Source: an uncultured Alphaproteobacteria bacterium
Lineage (GTDB): Bacteria; Pseudomonadota; Alphaproteobacteria; Micavibrionales; Micavibrionaceae
NCBI GenBank assembly: GCA_946480475.1
Contig: CAMLJM010000014.1
Coordinates: 1 to 64,000 of the forward strand
Length of the DNA: 64,000 nt
Reading direction: 5' to 3'
The notes under the pieces were generated by a model, which was not told the DNA's origin, searched no databases, and was given only the letters and a program-made list of their open reading frames with translations. How positions within the stretch are numbered: position 1 is the first letter of the stretch; each line of letters starts with the position of its first letter. The position numbers and the translations under genes are program-made. Below are positions 10,587-19,876 of this stretch, one piece after another.

Positions 10587-10735
10587 GGTGTTTAGTATCG
10601 CGAACGTTTGAACTTCTACAACAGGCCTTAAACCAAGGCCATTTTCTGCCTCTTGATACACCTAAAAACCTAATATGCGCAAGGGGGTAGGCCGGTTTGT
10701 GGGGGTCCGGCGACAGCATTTTTCGTTTACATATA

Positions 10736-11455
10736 TTATATGTGCGCTGTGACCAGAACGTAGGCGGCGGCCGTCTCGGCGCGCAGTATAGCGGGGCCTA
10801 AAGAGACAGGCTTCAAAAATGGCAGATTTCCGGGTAATTCCCGCTCTTCCTGGCTCCAGCCCCCTTCGGGGCCAATCAGAAAGGCTAAAGGGCCATTTTC
10901 CGGGACAGATGTTTTTAAGAGGGAGGCATTTGCACGTTCCAGCCCCATCATGATGGGGATATTCGGATCCCATGCCCCCAGTTTGGATTTTAGTGACATT
11001 ATGTCATGTAAGACCGGAACATCAAGGCGTTCACACTGTTCGGAGGCCTCGATGATTTGGGCGCGCGTGCGTTCGGCGTTAATGTCACGAACTTCCGTGT
11101 GGTTCGTGATCACGGGATGTATATCGGTGGCCCCCAGTTCTACAGCCTTTTCAATCAGCCATTCCATGCGTGCCTTTTTGATGGGGGCGAACAACAGATG
11201 CACCCGGCGGCGGGGTGGGGGTTGTGTGCGTATCTGCGATTGCGATGCCAGCACGGCCTTCTTCTTGTCTATCGATTCGATGGTGGCGTGCCATTCGCCA
11301 TCGCGGCCATTGAACAGACGTACCGATGATCCGGTTTCTGCGCGCATGACGTTTTTCAGGTAATGCGCCTGATGATCCGGCAGAACCACACTGGCCCCGG
11401 GCTGTAAATCCGCGCTAACATACAAGCGCGGCGATTTGGAAAGATCGTTACTCAT
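10736..11455 (-). CDS. rsmE: 16S rRNA (uracil-1498-N3)-methyltransferase RsmE
   Basis: RsmE methylates U1498 in the decoding region of 16S rRNA with S-adenosylmethionine. The protein (239 residues from the ATG at 11455) has an N-terminal PUA-like domain with RLYVSADLQPG and a SPOUT methyltransferase domain with the knot motifs FLIGPEGGWSQEERE and LGPAILRAETAA. An upstream ATG would overlap the divergent ubiA start at 11474. It runs divergently from ubiA with almost no spacer, so the two promoters must overlap the coding starts. Confidence 0.93.
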   Translation of the reverse strand: MSNDLSKSPRLYVSADLQPGASVVLPDHQAHYLKNVMRAETGSSVRLFNGRDGEWHATIESIDKKKAVLASQSQIRTQPPPRRRVHLLFAPIKKARMEWLIEKAVELGATDIHPVITNHTEVRDINAERTRAQIIEASEQCERLDVPVLHDIMSLKSKLGAWDPNIPIMMGLERANASLLKTSVPENGPLAFLIGPEGGWSQEERELPGNLPFLKPVSLGPAILRAETAAAYVLVTAHI

Positions 11456-11473
11456 AAGGACTAACATAACACT

Positions 11474-12370
11474 ATGACCCATACCGATATCAACAGCAAA
11501 GGATGGCTGGCGCGTCTTCCGGCTTCGTGGCAGCCGTTTGCGGTGCTGATGCGGCTTGATCGTCCCATAGGTACTTGGCTGCTGCTATTGCCCGGCTGGT
11601 GGACGATTGCCCTTGGTTCCGGCGGCTGGGCAACCATGAATGTTCATGATGCGTGGGTGTTTGTGCTGTTCGGGGTTGGGGCTGCTGTCATGCGCGGGGC
11701 CGGATGTGTGATCAACGATCTATGGGATCGTGATTTCGACCGTGCGGTAGCGCGTACGAAGCTGCGGCCTCTGGCCTCAGGTACGGTCAGTGTTAAGCAG
11801 GCGCTGGGTTTCCTGGCTTTGTTGTTGTTGATGGGTCTTGGCATTTTGGTGCAGCTTCCCTTTGTGGCGATATTGCTGGGTATTTTGACGTTGCCCCTTA
11901 TTGTCAGTTATCCACTGATGAAGCGTGTGACATGGTGGCCGCAATTTTTCCTGGGCATCACGTTTAATTTCGGCGCATTAATGGGGTGGGCGGCTGTTAC
12001 AGGTGTTGTGAGCTTGCCTGCCGTGCTGATCTATATCGGCGGCATTCTCTGGACGCTGGGATATGACACGATATATGCGCATCAGGATAAAGATGATGAT
12101 GCGCTGATCGGTGTGAGATCGACAGCACGCAAATTCGGGGCAGCCAGCAAGACATGGGTCGCTGGTTTTTACGCAGGGGCCTTTGTGCTGATGGCGCTGG
12201 GTTTCCTGATTGGCGGTGTCGGCTTATCCGGCGTGTTGTTATTGGCGGGTGCAGCGCACCTCGTGTGGCAGGTCAGGGCTTGGGATATGAATGATCCTGC
12301 CAGTTCCCTGCGGTTCTTTAAATCCAACCGTGATTTCGGATTGATTTTATTGCTAGCGGCGGCGTTGTGA
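11474..12370 (+). CDS. ubiA: 4-hydroxybenzoate polyprenyltransferase
   Basis: UbiA attaches the polyprenyl tail to 4-hydroxybenzoate, the first membrane step of ubiquinone synthesis. The 298-residue integral membrane protein has the two aspartate-rich motifs, NDLWDRDFDRAVARTKLRP and YDTIYAHQDKDDD, that bind the Mg-diphosphate substrate. Together with the ubiTUV operon near 45-47.6 kb it shows that ubiquinone is this organism's respiratory quinone. The stop abuts the end of the convergent small gene at 12371. Confidence 0.95.
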   Translation: MTHTDINSKGWLARLPASWQPFAVLMRLDRPIGTWLLLLPGWWTIALGSGGWATMNVHDAWVFVLFGVGAAVMRGAGCVINDLWDRDFDRAVARTKLRPLASGTVSVKQALGFLALLLLMGLGILVQLPFVAILLGILTLPLIVSYPLMKRVTWWPQFFLGITFNFGALMGWAAVTGVVSLPAVLIYIGGILWTLGYDTIYAHQDKDDDALIGVRSTARKFGAASKTWVAGFYAGAFVLMALGFLIGGVGLSGVLLLAGAAHLVWQVRAWDMNDPASSLRFFKSNRDFGLILLLAAAL

Positions 12371-12625
12371 TCAGGGTTGTGGCGTACTTATGGCGGCGCC
12401 CGCAGCGCTTAAGCATACGGCACCTCTTGCTACGGCATTGACTACGGGGCCGGATGAATTTGCATCAGGGCCTTCTTTAGAGAAGCCTTCTACGCATGTA
12501 TTGATCAAGGCCGTTCTGGTATTGTCACTGGCCTGACCCATTTGATATCCGCGTACGGTACAGAAACCTGCTGGGATAGCTATGAGTCCTGCCGCAATAC
12601 CAAAGCCAATAGTCATTTTCTTCAT
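12371..12625 (-). CDS. Small exported protein of unknown function
   Basis: An 84-residue product that I do not recognise. It begins with a typical signal sequence (MKKMTIGFGIAAGLIAIPAG) and then has a short mature part with two cysteines (NTCVEGF, AVCLSAAG) that could form a disulfide or anchor. It is convergent with ubiA, their stop codons being adjacent. A plausible ribosome site (GGAGAT) precedes the start. The reading frame is clean and signal-bearing, so it is probably real. Confidence 0.6.
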   Translation of the reverse strand: MKKMTIGFGIAAGLIAIPAGFCTVRGYQMGQASDNTRTALINTCVEGFSKEGPDANSSGPVVNAVARGAVCLSAAGAAISTPQP

Positions 12626-12746
12626 AATAATATCTCCAAAAATTTGTCTTACTTATATAATTCTTTTAGCGACCATACATTACGTAAAATAATAAGAGCT
12701 GTCAACCAATCCTATTTTTTATAATAAAATACGCTTACGTGCCTTT

Positions 12747-15700
12747 TTAAGTCTCCACCAAACTGCGGATACGTTGTTCGGCCACGATCAGCATCGAGAT
12801 TTCAGGTACTGTGGTTTTCTCGACATCCAGCAGGACCTGTTCGACATTGGCGATCTCGCTGCCGCGGCTATTCAGCCAGTGTGTCAGCAGGCTGACAGCA
12901 TCTTTCTTGCCGGGTTTCGGTTTCACCGAATCCTTCAGTATGCGAATGGTCAGCGCTGTTTGCACATCATAAAGACGATCCACCACATTGCTGATCACTT
13001 CGGCAGCCCAGCGATCATCAGAACGCAAGGCGCGGGCTTTGGCGCGCATCGGGCTGATGCGGAAATATTCACCGACTTCGAAGTATGTCAGGGCCGTTGT
13101 GACGATATCGGTTTTGCATTCATTGCCGATACGGATAACGTCGCAGGCCGCACCCAGCATCGGGATGGTGGCGATACGGCGGGCCATATCTTTTGGCAGC
13201 CCATCTTTCAGCAGCTCAGCCGTGCGGGTATCGATCAATTCACGACGTTTCGGTGTCATGACGTTCTCGATATTTTTGACGTAGTCCAGAATGCCGTCAC
13301 GGAAGCTGGCGTCACGTTTGATGTCAGGCTTGCGGCCCAGACGTGTCAGGAACCACAATGTTTCACGTTCGGCGGTGCGGCTGATCTCACGCAGGGCAGA
13401 AAGCTGCACCTGACCGGATACTTTGCCATCCAGTGCCTCGATTTCAGCCCATAGATCCTGCAGGCCAAAAGCATTGGCGACGATGATCCAAGCCCGCGCG
13501 ACATCGGCACTGGATGCGCCTGTTTTGGCAATCATGCTGTCAACAAATGTTGGTCCCATGCGGTTGATCAGCTGGAATGACAGATTGGTTGCGATGATTT
13601 CGCGGCGCAAGCGGTGACGCAGGATTTCCGTGCGGTACGGTTTCTGCAACGGTTGCGGGAAATAACGCACGAGCCAGTCATCCTGCATGTCGGCATGGTC
13701 CGGAATGTCCGTGGCCATCAGATCACGTGTGAACTGAATTTTGGCATATGCCTGCAACATGCTGAGTTCCGGACGGGTGAGGCCTTTACCATCACGCTGA
13801 CGCGCTGTCAGTTCTTCGTCAGACGGCAGGCCATCAAGCTTGCGGTCCAGGTTGGCTGTGCGTTCCAGATCATGCATAAGGCCGATATGGGCTGGCACCT
13901 GATCAGGAGCCTGCAGCTCCATCAGGCTCAGGCCTTGGGTCTGCTGATAGTTATGACGCAGCACCAAGCCTGCGACTTCCTCGGTCATGCTGGCCAGCAG
14001 CTTATTACGCTTGGGCGTGTCCATGCTGTGTTTGCCGCTGGTCATGATGTCGGTCATCAGGATTTTGATGTTCACTTCATGGTCGGAAGAGTCAACACCA
14101 CCGGAGTTATCGATGAAGTCAGCGTTCAGACGGACACCACGCAGACCGAGTTCAACACGGGCGCGTTGTGTCAGGGCGAGGTTTGCACCCTCGCCAATCA
14201 CAGAGGCATTGAGGTCAGAGGCATTGATGCGCAATGCATCATTACCCTTGTCGCCCACTTCGGCATGAGTTTCGGCTGTCGCCTTGACGTAAGTGCCGAT
14301 GCCGCCAAACCACATCAGGTCCACTTGCTTTTTCAGCATCGCCTGGATCAGTTCCGGCGGGGATACTTTGTCCTTGTCGATGCCATAAAGTTTACGGATT
14401 TCAGGTGTGAGGGCCAGGCTCTTTTCCGAACGGTTATAGATGCGACCGCCCTTGGAAAGTTTTTTCTCGTCATAGGCATCCCAACCTTTGACTTCCTTGA
14501 ACAGGCGCTCGCGTTCTTTGAAGCTGGAGGCTGCATCCGGTGTCGGATCGATAAAAATATGCATATGGTTGAATGTGCCGATCAAGTTGATATGCGGCGA
14601 GAGCAACATACCGTTACCGTAAACGTCACCTGCCATATCGCCGACACCGATCACGGTGAACGGTTCTTTCTGGATGTCTTTGCCCATTTCACGGAAATGG
14701 CGTTTCACGGATTCCCACGCGCCTCGGGCGGTAATGCCCATCTTCTTGTGGTCGTAACCCGCGGAACCACCCGATGCGAATGCATCGCCCAGCCAGTGGC
14801 CGTATTCGATGGAAAGCGCGTTGGCGGTATCGGAGTAAGATGCTGTGCCCTTATCGGCAGCAACGACCAAATATGGATCATCCGTATCACGGCGCACAAC
14901 GTTTTTCGGCGGAATGACTTTGCCACCTTTGCTGTTATCGGTGATGTCAAGCATCCCGCGCACGAAAATCTTATAGCATTCGACGCCTTCCTGCAGGTAG
15001 GCAGCACGACCACCTTCCTTCGGCGGTTGTTTGACGACGAAGCCGCCTTTGGCGCCCATCGGCACAATGACTGAATTCTTCACCTGTTGCGTTTTCATCA
15101 GGCCCAGGATTTCGGTGCGGAAATCTTCGTGACGATCGGACCAGCGAATACCGCCACGGGAAATCCAGTCACTACGCAGATGGACAGCTTCCACACGCGG
15201 GCTATAAACGAAAATTTCGCGGAATGGCTTTGGTTCCGGCAGGTCAACAATCTGATGGCTGTTCAGTTTAACCGAGAGCCATGATTTTGGTTCACCGTTC
15301 TCATCTTTCTGATAGAAGTTTGTGCGCAGCGTGGCGTTTACCAGGCCGCAGACACTGCGGAGGATACGGTCTTCGTCCAATGAATCGACGCGTTGTAAAG
15401 CTTCTTCAATCGCCTGATTGATGGATGCGCCCTTGGCAGCGGATTCCTTCTGTTTTGCAGGATCAAAATAAGCCTTAAACAGGTCAATAATCAGGCGGCT
15501 GATGAAGGGGTGCTTCGTCAGCGCTGTTTCAATGTAGAGTTTACCGAACGGATTCGCTGTCTGACGCAGATAACGCACATATGCGCGCATGACGGTGATA
15601 TCGCGCCAGTCGAGGCCGGCAGAAAGTACCAGCCTGTTCAGGCTGTCATTCTCCATCTCGCCGTACCAGACGCGGATGAAGGCATCTTCAAACTTTTTCT

Positions 15701-17489
15701 TGGTTTCGACAGCGCGCTTGTCGAAGGCAGGGGCGTGGCCGTCTTTCATATCGAGGCTGAAATCGTGTATCCATACCATTTCATCGCTGCCAGCAGGTTT
15801 TACTGAGAATGGCAGTTCGGAAATCGTGCGCAGGCCCATGTTTTCCAGCAAGGGCAGGACATCAGATAAAACGATCGGTGTGCCTTTGTGGTACATCTTC
15901 AGTCGCACCTGATAAGGGGCGCAGGTGTAATCCTTATAAAGGTCGAGTGTCAGGCGTGTGCCAGCCAGCGCATCTTCGATTTTTGTAATATCGTGCAGTG
16001 TTTGCTTGGGCAGATATGCTTCCTGATAACCGACAGGGAAGGCATGGCCGTAACGATTGACGATGGCTGTAATCGCCTGGTCATCATCAATCTTCTTCTG
16101 CAGCGCATCCGTCAGCTTCTCACTCCAGAGGCGGCCTGCCTCCTGAAGTTTTTGCTCAATATTCATGCTCTTGTAATCGGTAATGCTGTCAGGGCCGATA
16201 TTGATGATGTACATCACACGTGCCAGCGGCGAGTCATCCAGTGTTGTGTAGAAGCTGCCAATGGTGCCTTTGAATTCCTGTTCCAGGATCTGTCCCAGTT
16301 TTACGCGCAGGCGCGTGTCATAGCGATCACGTGGCACATAAACGAGGCATGATATGAAGCGGTTAAAAACGTCCTTGCGGTTATAAAGCGCAATACGCTG
16401 ACGTTCCTGCAGCGAGAGGATGCTCTTGGCTGTTTTCAGCAGACGCGGCAGTTTGATCTGGAACAGTTCGTCGCGCGGATATTTCTCCAAGATATGGCGC
16501 AGCGCTTTATAATCATGCGAGCCGGGTTTGAAACCTGACTCTTCCATCACGACATTGGCTTTGCGGCGCAGATAAGGAATGTCATCGATGCTGCGCGAAT
16601 AGGTGACGGATGTGAACAAACCAATGAACAGATGCGCCCCTACGACAGCGCCATGCTTATCGAATTGGCGTACGGCAATTGCGTCGAGCGGCACTGCGCG
16701 GTGTACGGTGGAACGTTTGCCCAGCTTGGTCACCAGAAGGGGCGGCAATTCACTATTCGCCAGCAGTAAATCCACAGGCAATCCGTCGCTGCCGCCTTCG
16801 CCGATATAGGGTGGAACAATTTTATCGTTCAGCAGGCCAAGACCTGAGCCCTCAACAATCGTTGTTTTACCGCGTGAGAATTTATATTCGCGGCAGCCCA
16901 GTAAGGTGAAATTGTCGTTATATACGTAGTCCAGGAATGCTGTGAATTCGTCAGGATCATTTTCAGGCCATGATGGTGGTGCCATACGCAGTGCAGCTTG
17001 GCACTCCTTCACTTTCTCTCTGATTTCAGGCCATTCGGATGTGGCGGCTCTTACATCGCGCAAAACTCGTTCAAGGTCGCTTTTCAGCTCATCCATCATC
17101 GCATGTGTCAGAACGGTATCGAGTTCGATATGCATGTGCGATTGCGGGTTCTTAGCGCCCTGCAGAATAGGGTGGAGCAGCAGGATAATAATCTTACTGT
17201 GGCGTACGATTTCCGCAGCCACCGAATCAACCAGAAAGGCCATGTCGTCGTTCACTATATCGATAACCGTTCGCGCCTTAGTACCCGCGCCCATGGTGCT
17301 GATCTCTACCAGTCCCTTGCCGGATTTACGGCGTGCTGCCATATCGGCATGAAGCTTTGCAACAGCTTTCCTGTCTGCTTCGTTCAGGCGCACGCGGTCT
17401 TCAGCGGGCACCTTGCTGAAAAAATCTTTTTCAATGTTTGATGGGCTGAGGGCAGAGGATTTTGATTTGGTCGCAGAAGATTTCGGCAT
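12747..17489 (-). CDS. gdhB: NAD-specific glutamate dehydrogenase, large (180-kDa) type
   Basis: This enzyme deaminates glutamate to 2-oxoglutarate with NAD and feeds amino-acid carbon into the TCA cycle. At 1580 residues it matches the large class of bacterial NAD-GDH, with long regulatory N-terminal ACT-like regions, a central catalytic domain and a long helical C-terminal part. The catalytic core is recognisable: GGIRWSDRHEDFRTEILGL, then VIVPMGAKGGFV with the active-site lysine, and GVGDMAGDVYGNGMLLS in the nucleotide-binding region. It is transcribed alone; 112 bases separate it from the divergent SRAP gene. Confidence 0.96.
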   Translation of the reverse strand: MPKSSATKSKSSALSPSNIEKDFFSKVPAEDRVRLNEADRKAVAKLHADMAARRKSGKGLVEISTMGAGTKARTVIDIVNDDMAFLVDSVAAEIVRHSKIIILLLHPILQGAKNPQSHMHIELDTVLTHAMMDELKSDLERVLRDVRAATSEWPEIREKVKECQAALRMAPPSWPENDPDEFTAFLDYVYNDNFTLLGCREYKFSRGKTTIVEGSGLGLLNDKIVPPYIGEGGSDGLPVDLLLANSELPPLLVTKLGKRSTVHRAVPLDAIAVRQFDKHGAVVGAHLFIGLFTSVTYSRSIDDIPYLRRKANVVMEESGFKPGSHDYKALRHILEKYPRDELFQIKLPRLLKTAKSILSLQERQRIALYNRKDVFNRFISCLVYVPRDRYDTRLRVKLGQILEQEFKGTIGSFYTTLDDSPLARVMYIINIGPDSITDYKSMNIEQKLQEAGRLWSEKLTDALQKKIDDDQAITAIVNRYGHAFPVGYQEAYLPKQTLHDITKIEDALAGTRLTLDLYKDYTCAPYQVRLKMYHKGTPIVLSDVLPLLENMGLRTISELPFSVKPAGSDEMVWIHDFSLDMKDGHAPAFDKRAVETKKKFEDAFIRVWYGEMENDSLNRLVLSAGLDWRDITVMRAYVRYLRQTANPFGKLYIETALTKHPFISRLIIDLFKAYFDPAKQKESAAKGASINQAIEEALQRVDSLDEDRILRSVCGLVNATLRTNFYQKDENGEPKSWLSVKLNSHQIVDLPEPKPFREIFVYSPRVEAVHLRSDWISRGGIRWSDRHEDFRTEILGLMKTQQVKNSVIVPMGAKGGFVVKQPPKEGGRAAYLQEGVECYKIFVRGMLDITDNSKGGKVIPPKNVVRRDTDDPYLVVAADKGTASYSDTANALSIEYGHWLGDAFASGGSAGYDHKKMGITARGAWESVKRHFREMGKDIQKEPFTVIGVGDMAGDVYGNGMLLSPHINLIGTFNHMHIFIDPTPDAASSFKERERLFKEVKGWDAYDEKKLSKGGRIYNRSEKSLALTPEIRKLYGIDKDKVSPPELIQAMLKKQVDLMWFGGIGTYVKATAETHAEVGDKGNDALRINASDLNASVIGEGANLALTQRARVELGLRGVRLNADFIDNSGGVDSSDHEVNIKILMTDIMTSGKHSMDTPKRNKLLASMTEEVAGLVLRHNYQQTQGLSLMELQAPDQVPAHIGLMHDLERTANLDRKLDGLPSDEELTARQRDGKGLTRPELSMLQAYAKIQFTRDLMATDIPDHADMQDDWLVRYFPQPLQKPYRTEILRHRLRREIIATNLSFQLINRMGPTFVDSMIAKTGASSADVARAWIIVANAFGLQDLWAEIEALDGKVSGQVQLSALREISRTAERETLWFLTRLGRKPDIKRDASFRDGILDYVKNIENVMTPKRRELIDTRTAELLKDGLPKDMARRIATIPMLGAACDVIRIGNECKTDIVTTALTYFEVGEYFRISPMRAKARALRSDDRWAAEVISNVVDRLYDVQTALTIRILKDSVKPKPGKKDAVSLLTHWLNSRGSEIANVEQVLLDVEKTTVPEISMLIVAEQRIRSLVET

Positions 17490-17601
17490 GATGACCTTGA
17501 CTTAAAAAGTGGACAGTTTACTGGCGGCTCTTCCCTATTCCGGGGGGAGCCATTAGGGATGAGAATAGACCCCAAACCTCTAACGGAAACAAGTGTGAAC
17601 C

Positions 17602-18270
17602 ATGTGTGGGCGCTATGCAATTTTTGCTGCACCGCATCGCCTTATCGAACTGTTCGGATCGGAAATCATTCCCAATTTTCCGGCTAAATTTAATGCTGCG
17701 CCGCTACAGGACCATCCTGTGATTGTGAAAAATCGCATGGGGTTGGCACGATGGGGCTTGCTGCCCCCTTGGGTGGAAGAAGATGATAAGGGATTATGTG
17801 CAAAGATGATCAATGCCCGCAGCGAAACAGTTTCCGAAAAACCTGCTTTTCGCGATAGCTGGGCTAAGGGCCGTCGCTGCCTGGTGCCTGCCAATGGGTT
17901 TTATGAGTGGAAAGGTGAGGGTGATCAGAAACAGGCTTATTACCTTTATCACCAATCCCGGGATGTGATTGCCTTTGCCGGGTTATGGTCCAAAAAGGAT
18001 GATCTGGTAACCTTTACCGTCCTGACCAAGGATGCCGACGCGGCGATTGCTGATATTCACCATCGCATGCCCGTGATGTTTACAACGGATCAAGCGCAGG
18101 AATGGTTTGCCGCTGATGAGCGTTGTGCCTTTGATATGATCAAACGTGCATCCGGGCGCGATATGATGTTCCGGCCCGTGGGCAGGGATGTTGGCAAAGT
18201 AGCCAATGATTATGCTGGTTTGTTGGATGAAATCGCTATCCCTGCCAGTCCATCAGCGCTTTTAATATGA
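17602..18270 (+). CDS. SRAP (YedK/HMCES-type) abasic-site protein
   Basis: SRAP proteins form a covalent crosslink to abasic sites in single-stranded DNA through an N-terminal cysteine. The 222-residue protein starts MCGRY, so after removal of Met the catalytic Cys is residue 1. Other family signatures are RWGLLPPWV, INARSET, CLVPANGFYEW with the active-site Glu and HHRMPVMF with the active-site His. The 3' end overlaps the end of the convergent membrane-protein gene by 35 nt. Confidence 0.93.
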   Translation: MCGRYAIFAAPHRLIELFGSEIIPNFPAKFNAAPLQDHPVIVKNRMGLARWGLLPPWVEEDDKGLCAKMINARSETVSEKPAFRDSWAKGRRCLVPANGFYEWKGEGDQKQAYYLYHQSRDVIAFAGLWSKKDDLVTFTVLTKDADAAIADIHHRMPVMFTTDQAQEWFAADERCAFDMIKRASGRDMMFRPVGRDVGKVANDYAGLLDEIAIPASPSALLI

Positions 18271-18568
18271 TCACGGGCAGCACCAGATAAAATGCGACCA
18301 GGTTGATCTTGAACAGCATTTTACGCAGGAACAAGCCTGAGAAAACGATCAGAATACCGTAACCGATCAGGCCCCACCCCAGCATATTGAAAAGCCTTGC
18401 CATACTTTCGGAGGATGCGCCCTCTTCTGTACCAATGAAGAAAGGCTTCACCAGCATCAGGCCAATACCAATTCCTGCCGATAGAACGGCATTGCGCATG
18501 ACCTTATTAAATTTCTTACGTTCGCGCGCTTCGGGATCATCCCAAGGGGTCGGCGGAATCAGGGCCAT
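18236..18568 (-). CDS. Small membrane protein of unknown function
   Basis: A 110-residue protein, family not recognised. It has a charged N-terminus (PWDDPEARERKKFNK) followed by three hydrophobic segments, around residues 25-45, 60-82 and 87-105. GAGAGA upstream of the ATG is an acceptable ribosome site. Its last 35 nt overlap the end of the SRAP gene on the other strand. Confidence 0.65.
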   Translation of the reverse strand: MALIPPTPWDDPEARERKKFNKVMRNAVLSAGIGIGLMLVKPFFIGTEEGASSESMARLFNMLGWGLIGYGILIVFSGLFLRKMLFKINLVAFYLVLPVIILKALMDWQG

Positions 18569-18682
18569 GGTTATCTCTCAACTATTTGATTCTACTGAAG
18601 TATACGGTTTTTCTTGGCAAGGGCGAGCACCCAATGTTATTGATTTTACTGTTGAAAAGCCCTAACGGCAATGGAGGTCATA

Positions 18683-18853
18683 ATGAAAGAGACAAAACCT
18701 ACTGAGGCGAAAACCCTGCGTACAGTTTTCTGTGATGGTCAGGAACAAAACCTTGTATCGCCGGCCCAGCAGGCCGCTACACGTGAGTGTCAGCATCCAC
18801 AACAGCCACGCGTTCAGCCGCATGAGCCTTTCGAACCACATGGCATGAACTAG
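18683..18853 (+). CDS. Small hydrophilic protein of unknown function
   Basis: A 56-residue frame beginning MKETKPTEAK with a strong ribosome site: GGAGG five bases before the ATG at 18683. The product has no membrane segment; its second half is rich in Gln, Pro and His (QHPQQPRVQPHEPFEPHG) and it has two cysteines. I do not recognise it. The ribosome site is the main reason to believe it. It stands alone, convergent with bdhA. Confidence 0.5.
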   Translation: MKETKPTEAKTLRTVFCDGQEQNLVSPAQQAATRECQHPQQPRVQPHEPFEPHGMN

Positions 18854-18960
18854 AGCTTCCACCGTTTGAGTTCGGGCGGTGTCACATATCAGCTCACGTA
18901 TTTTTATACGTTTACGTTCCTGGCCGAACATAAACGCTGATCGCTCTTCTCATCAGGAAT

Positions 18961-19743
18961 CTAGCGCGCGGTCCAACCGCCATCCACCGGCAGTGATATG
19001 CCGGTGATGCTTGATGCGGCATCACTGCACAGGAATAGCGCGAGTTCACCAAGCTGCTCCACTTCTACGAACTTCTTGATCGCTTGTGGCGCCAGCATCA
19101 CTTTTTCGACGACTTCTGCCTCTGATAAATTATGCACCTTTGCCTGATCCTTGATCTGGTTCTGTACCAAGGGCGTATTGACGTAACCGGGGCAGATCGC
19201 ATTACAGGTAATGCCGTTTGTAGCGACTTCCAGCGCGATGGTTTTCGTCATGCCGATAATACCGTGTTTAGCAGTGACGTAAGCACTTTTGAAAGGTGAT
19301 GCCACCAGGCCGTGAGCTGATGCAATGTTGATCACGCGGCCCCAGCCTTTCTTTTTCATGCCTGGAAGGCAGGCCTTTGTCGTGTGGAAGGCTGAGTTCA
19401 TATTGATGGCGATGATCGCATCCCATTTATCTTCGGGAAACTCATCGATCGGGCTTACAAACTGGATGCCGGCATTGTTGACCAGAATATCAACACTGCC
19501 GAACTGATCGACTGTATTCTCGCACATCTTGCGAATCTGATCCGGTTTGGTCATATCAGCGGGATCGTAAAGGGCTTTGATGCCGAAATCGCTCTCCAGC
19601 CCTTTGCGGGTTTTCTCAATCTCGTCGGCATTACCCAAGCCATTGATCACAACATGGGCCCCTTGCTTGGCCATGGCTTGGGCGATACCGAGGCCAATGC
19701 CGCTGGTGGAGCCGGTAATAAGTGCTGTCTTGCCTTTAAGCAT
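18961..19743 (-). CDS. bdhA: 3-hydroxybutyrate dehydrogenase (SDR family)
   Basis: BdhA interconverts D-3-hydroxybutyrate and acetoacetate with NAD, a step in polyhydroxybutyrate or ketone-body use. The 260-residue protein has the short-chain dehydrogenase layout: TGSTSGIG near residue 10, NNAGIQ near 90, the catalytic YVTAKHG (YxxxK) and SITGISLPVDGGWTAR at the end. The match to 3-hydroxybutyrate dehydrogenases runs the whole length (ICPGYVNTPLVQNQIKDQAK). Acetoacetate is also an end product of the neighbouring tyrosine pathway, so the position next to hpd-fah may be meaningful. Confidence 0.9.
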   Translation of the reverse strand: MLKGKTALITGSTSGIGLGIAQAMAKQGAHVVINGLGNADEIEKTRKGLESDFGIKALYDPADMTKPDQIRKMCENTVDQFGSVDILVNNAGIQFVSPIDEFPEDKWDAIIAINMNSAFHTTKACLPGMKKKGWGRVINIASAHGLVASPFKSAYVTAKHGIIGMTKTIALEVATNGITCNAICPGYVNTPLVQNQIKDQAKVHNLSEAEVVEKVMLAPQAIKKFVEVEQLGELALFLCSDAASSITGISLPVDGGWTAR

Positions 19744-19876
19744 AATAACCTCCGAATCTTGACCTCAGCATTATGGCATGTTGCGGTGAACAATCCAGAG
19801 TGATTGATCTTTGACCCTCGATTTCCTACCCTTACGACATAATTCAACACATATAAATATACTGGGGGAGAATGAC

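Noticed and set aside
10587..10661. GTG start giving a longer subunit II precursor
   Set aside because: The added 25 residues are not signal-like, whereas the internal ATG begins directly with a typical signal sequence.
13614..15074. Long 486-codon open frame on the plus strand
   Set aside because: It is antisense to the glutamate dehydrogenase catalytic region and its translation (many His, Gln and Phe, no motif) follows from the codon pattern of that gene.
18896..18911. ACGTAT/ATACGT hairpin as a terminator between the 56-aa gene and bdhA
   Set aside because: The stem is only six weak pairs and no T-run follows on either strand.
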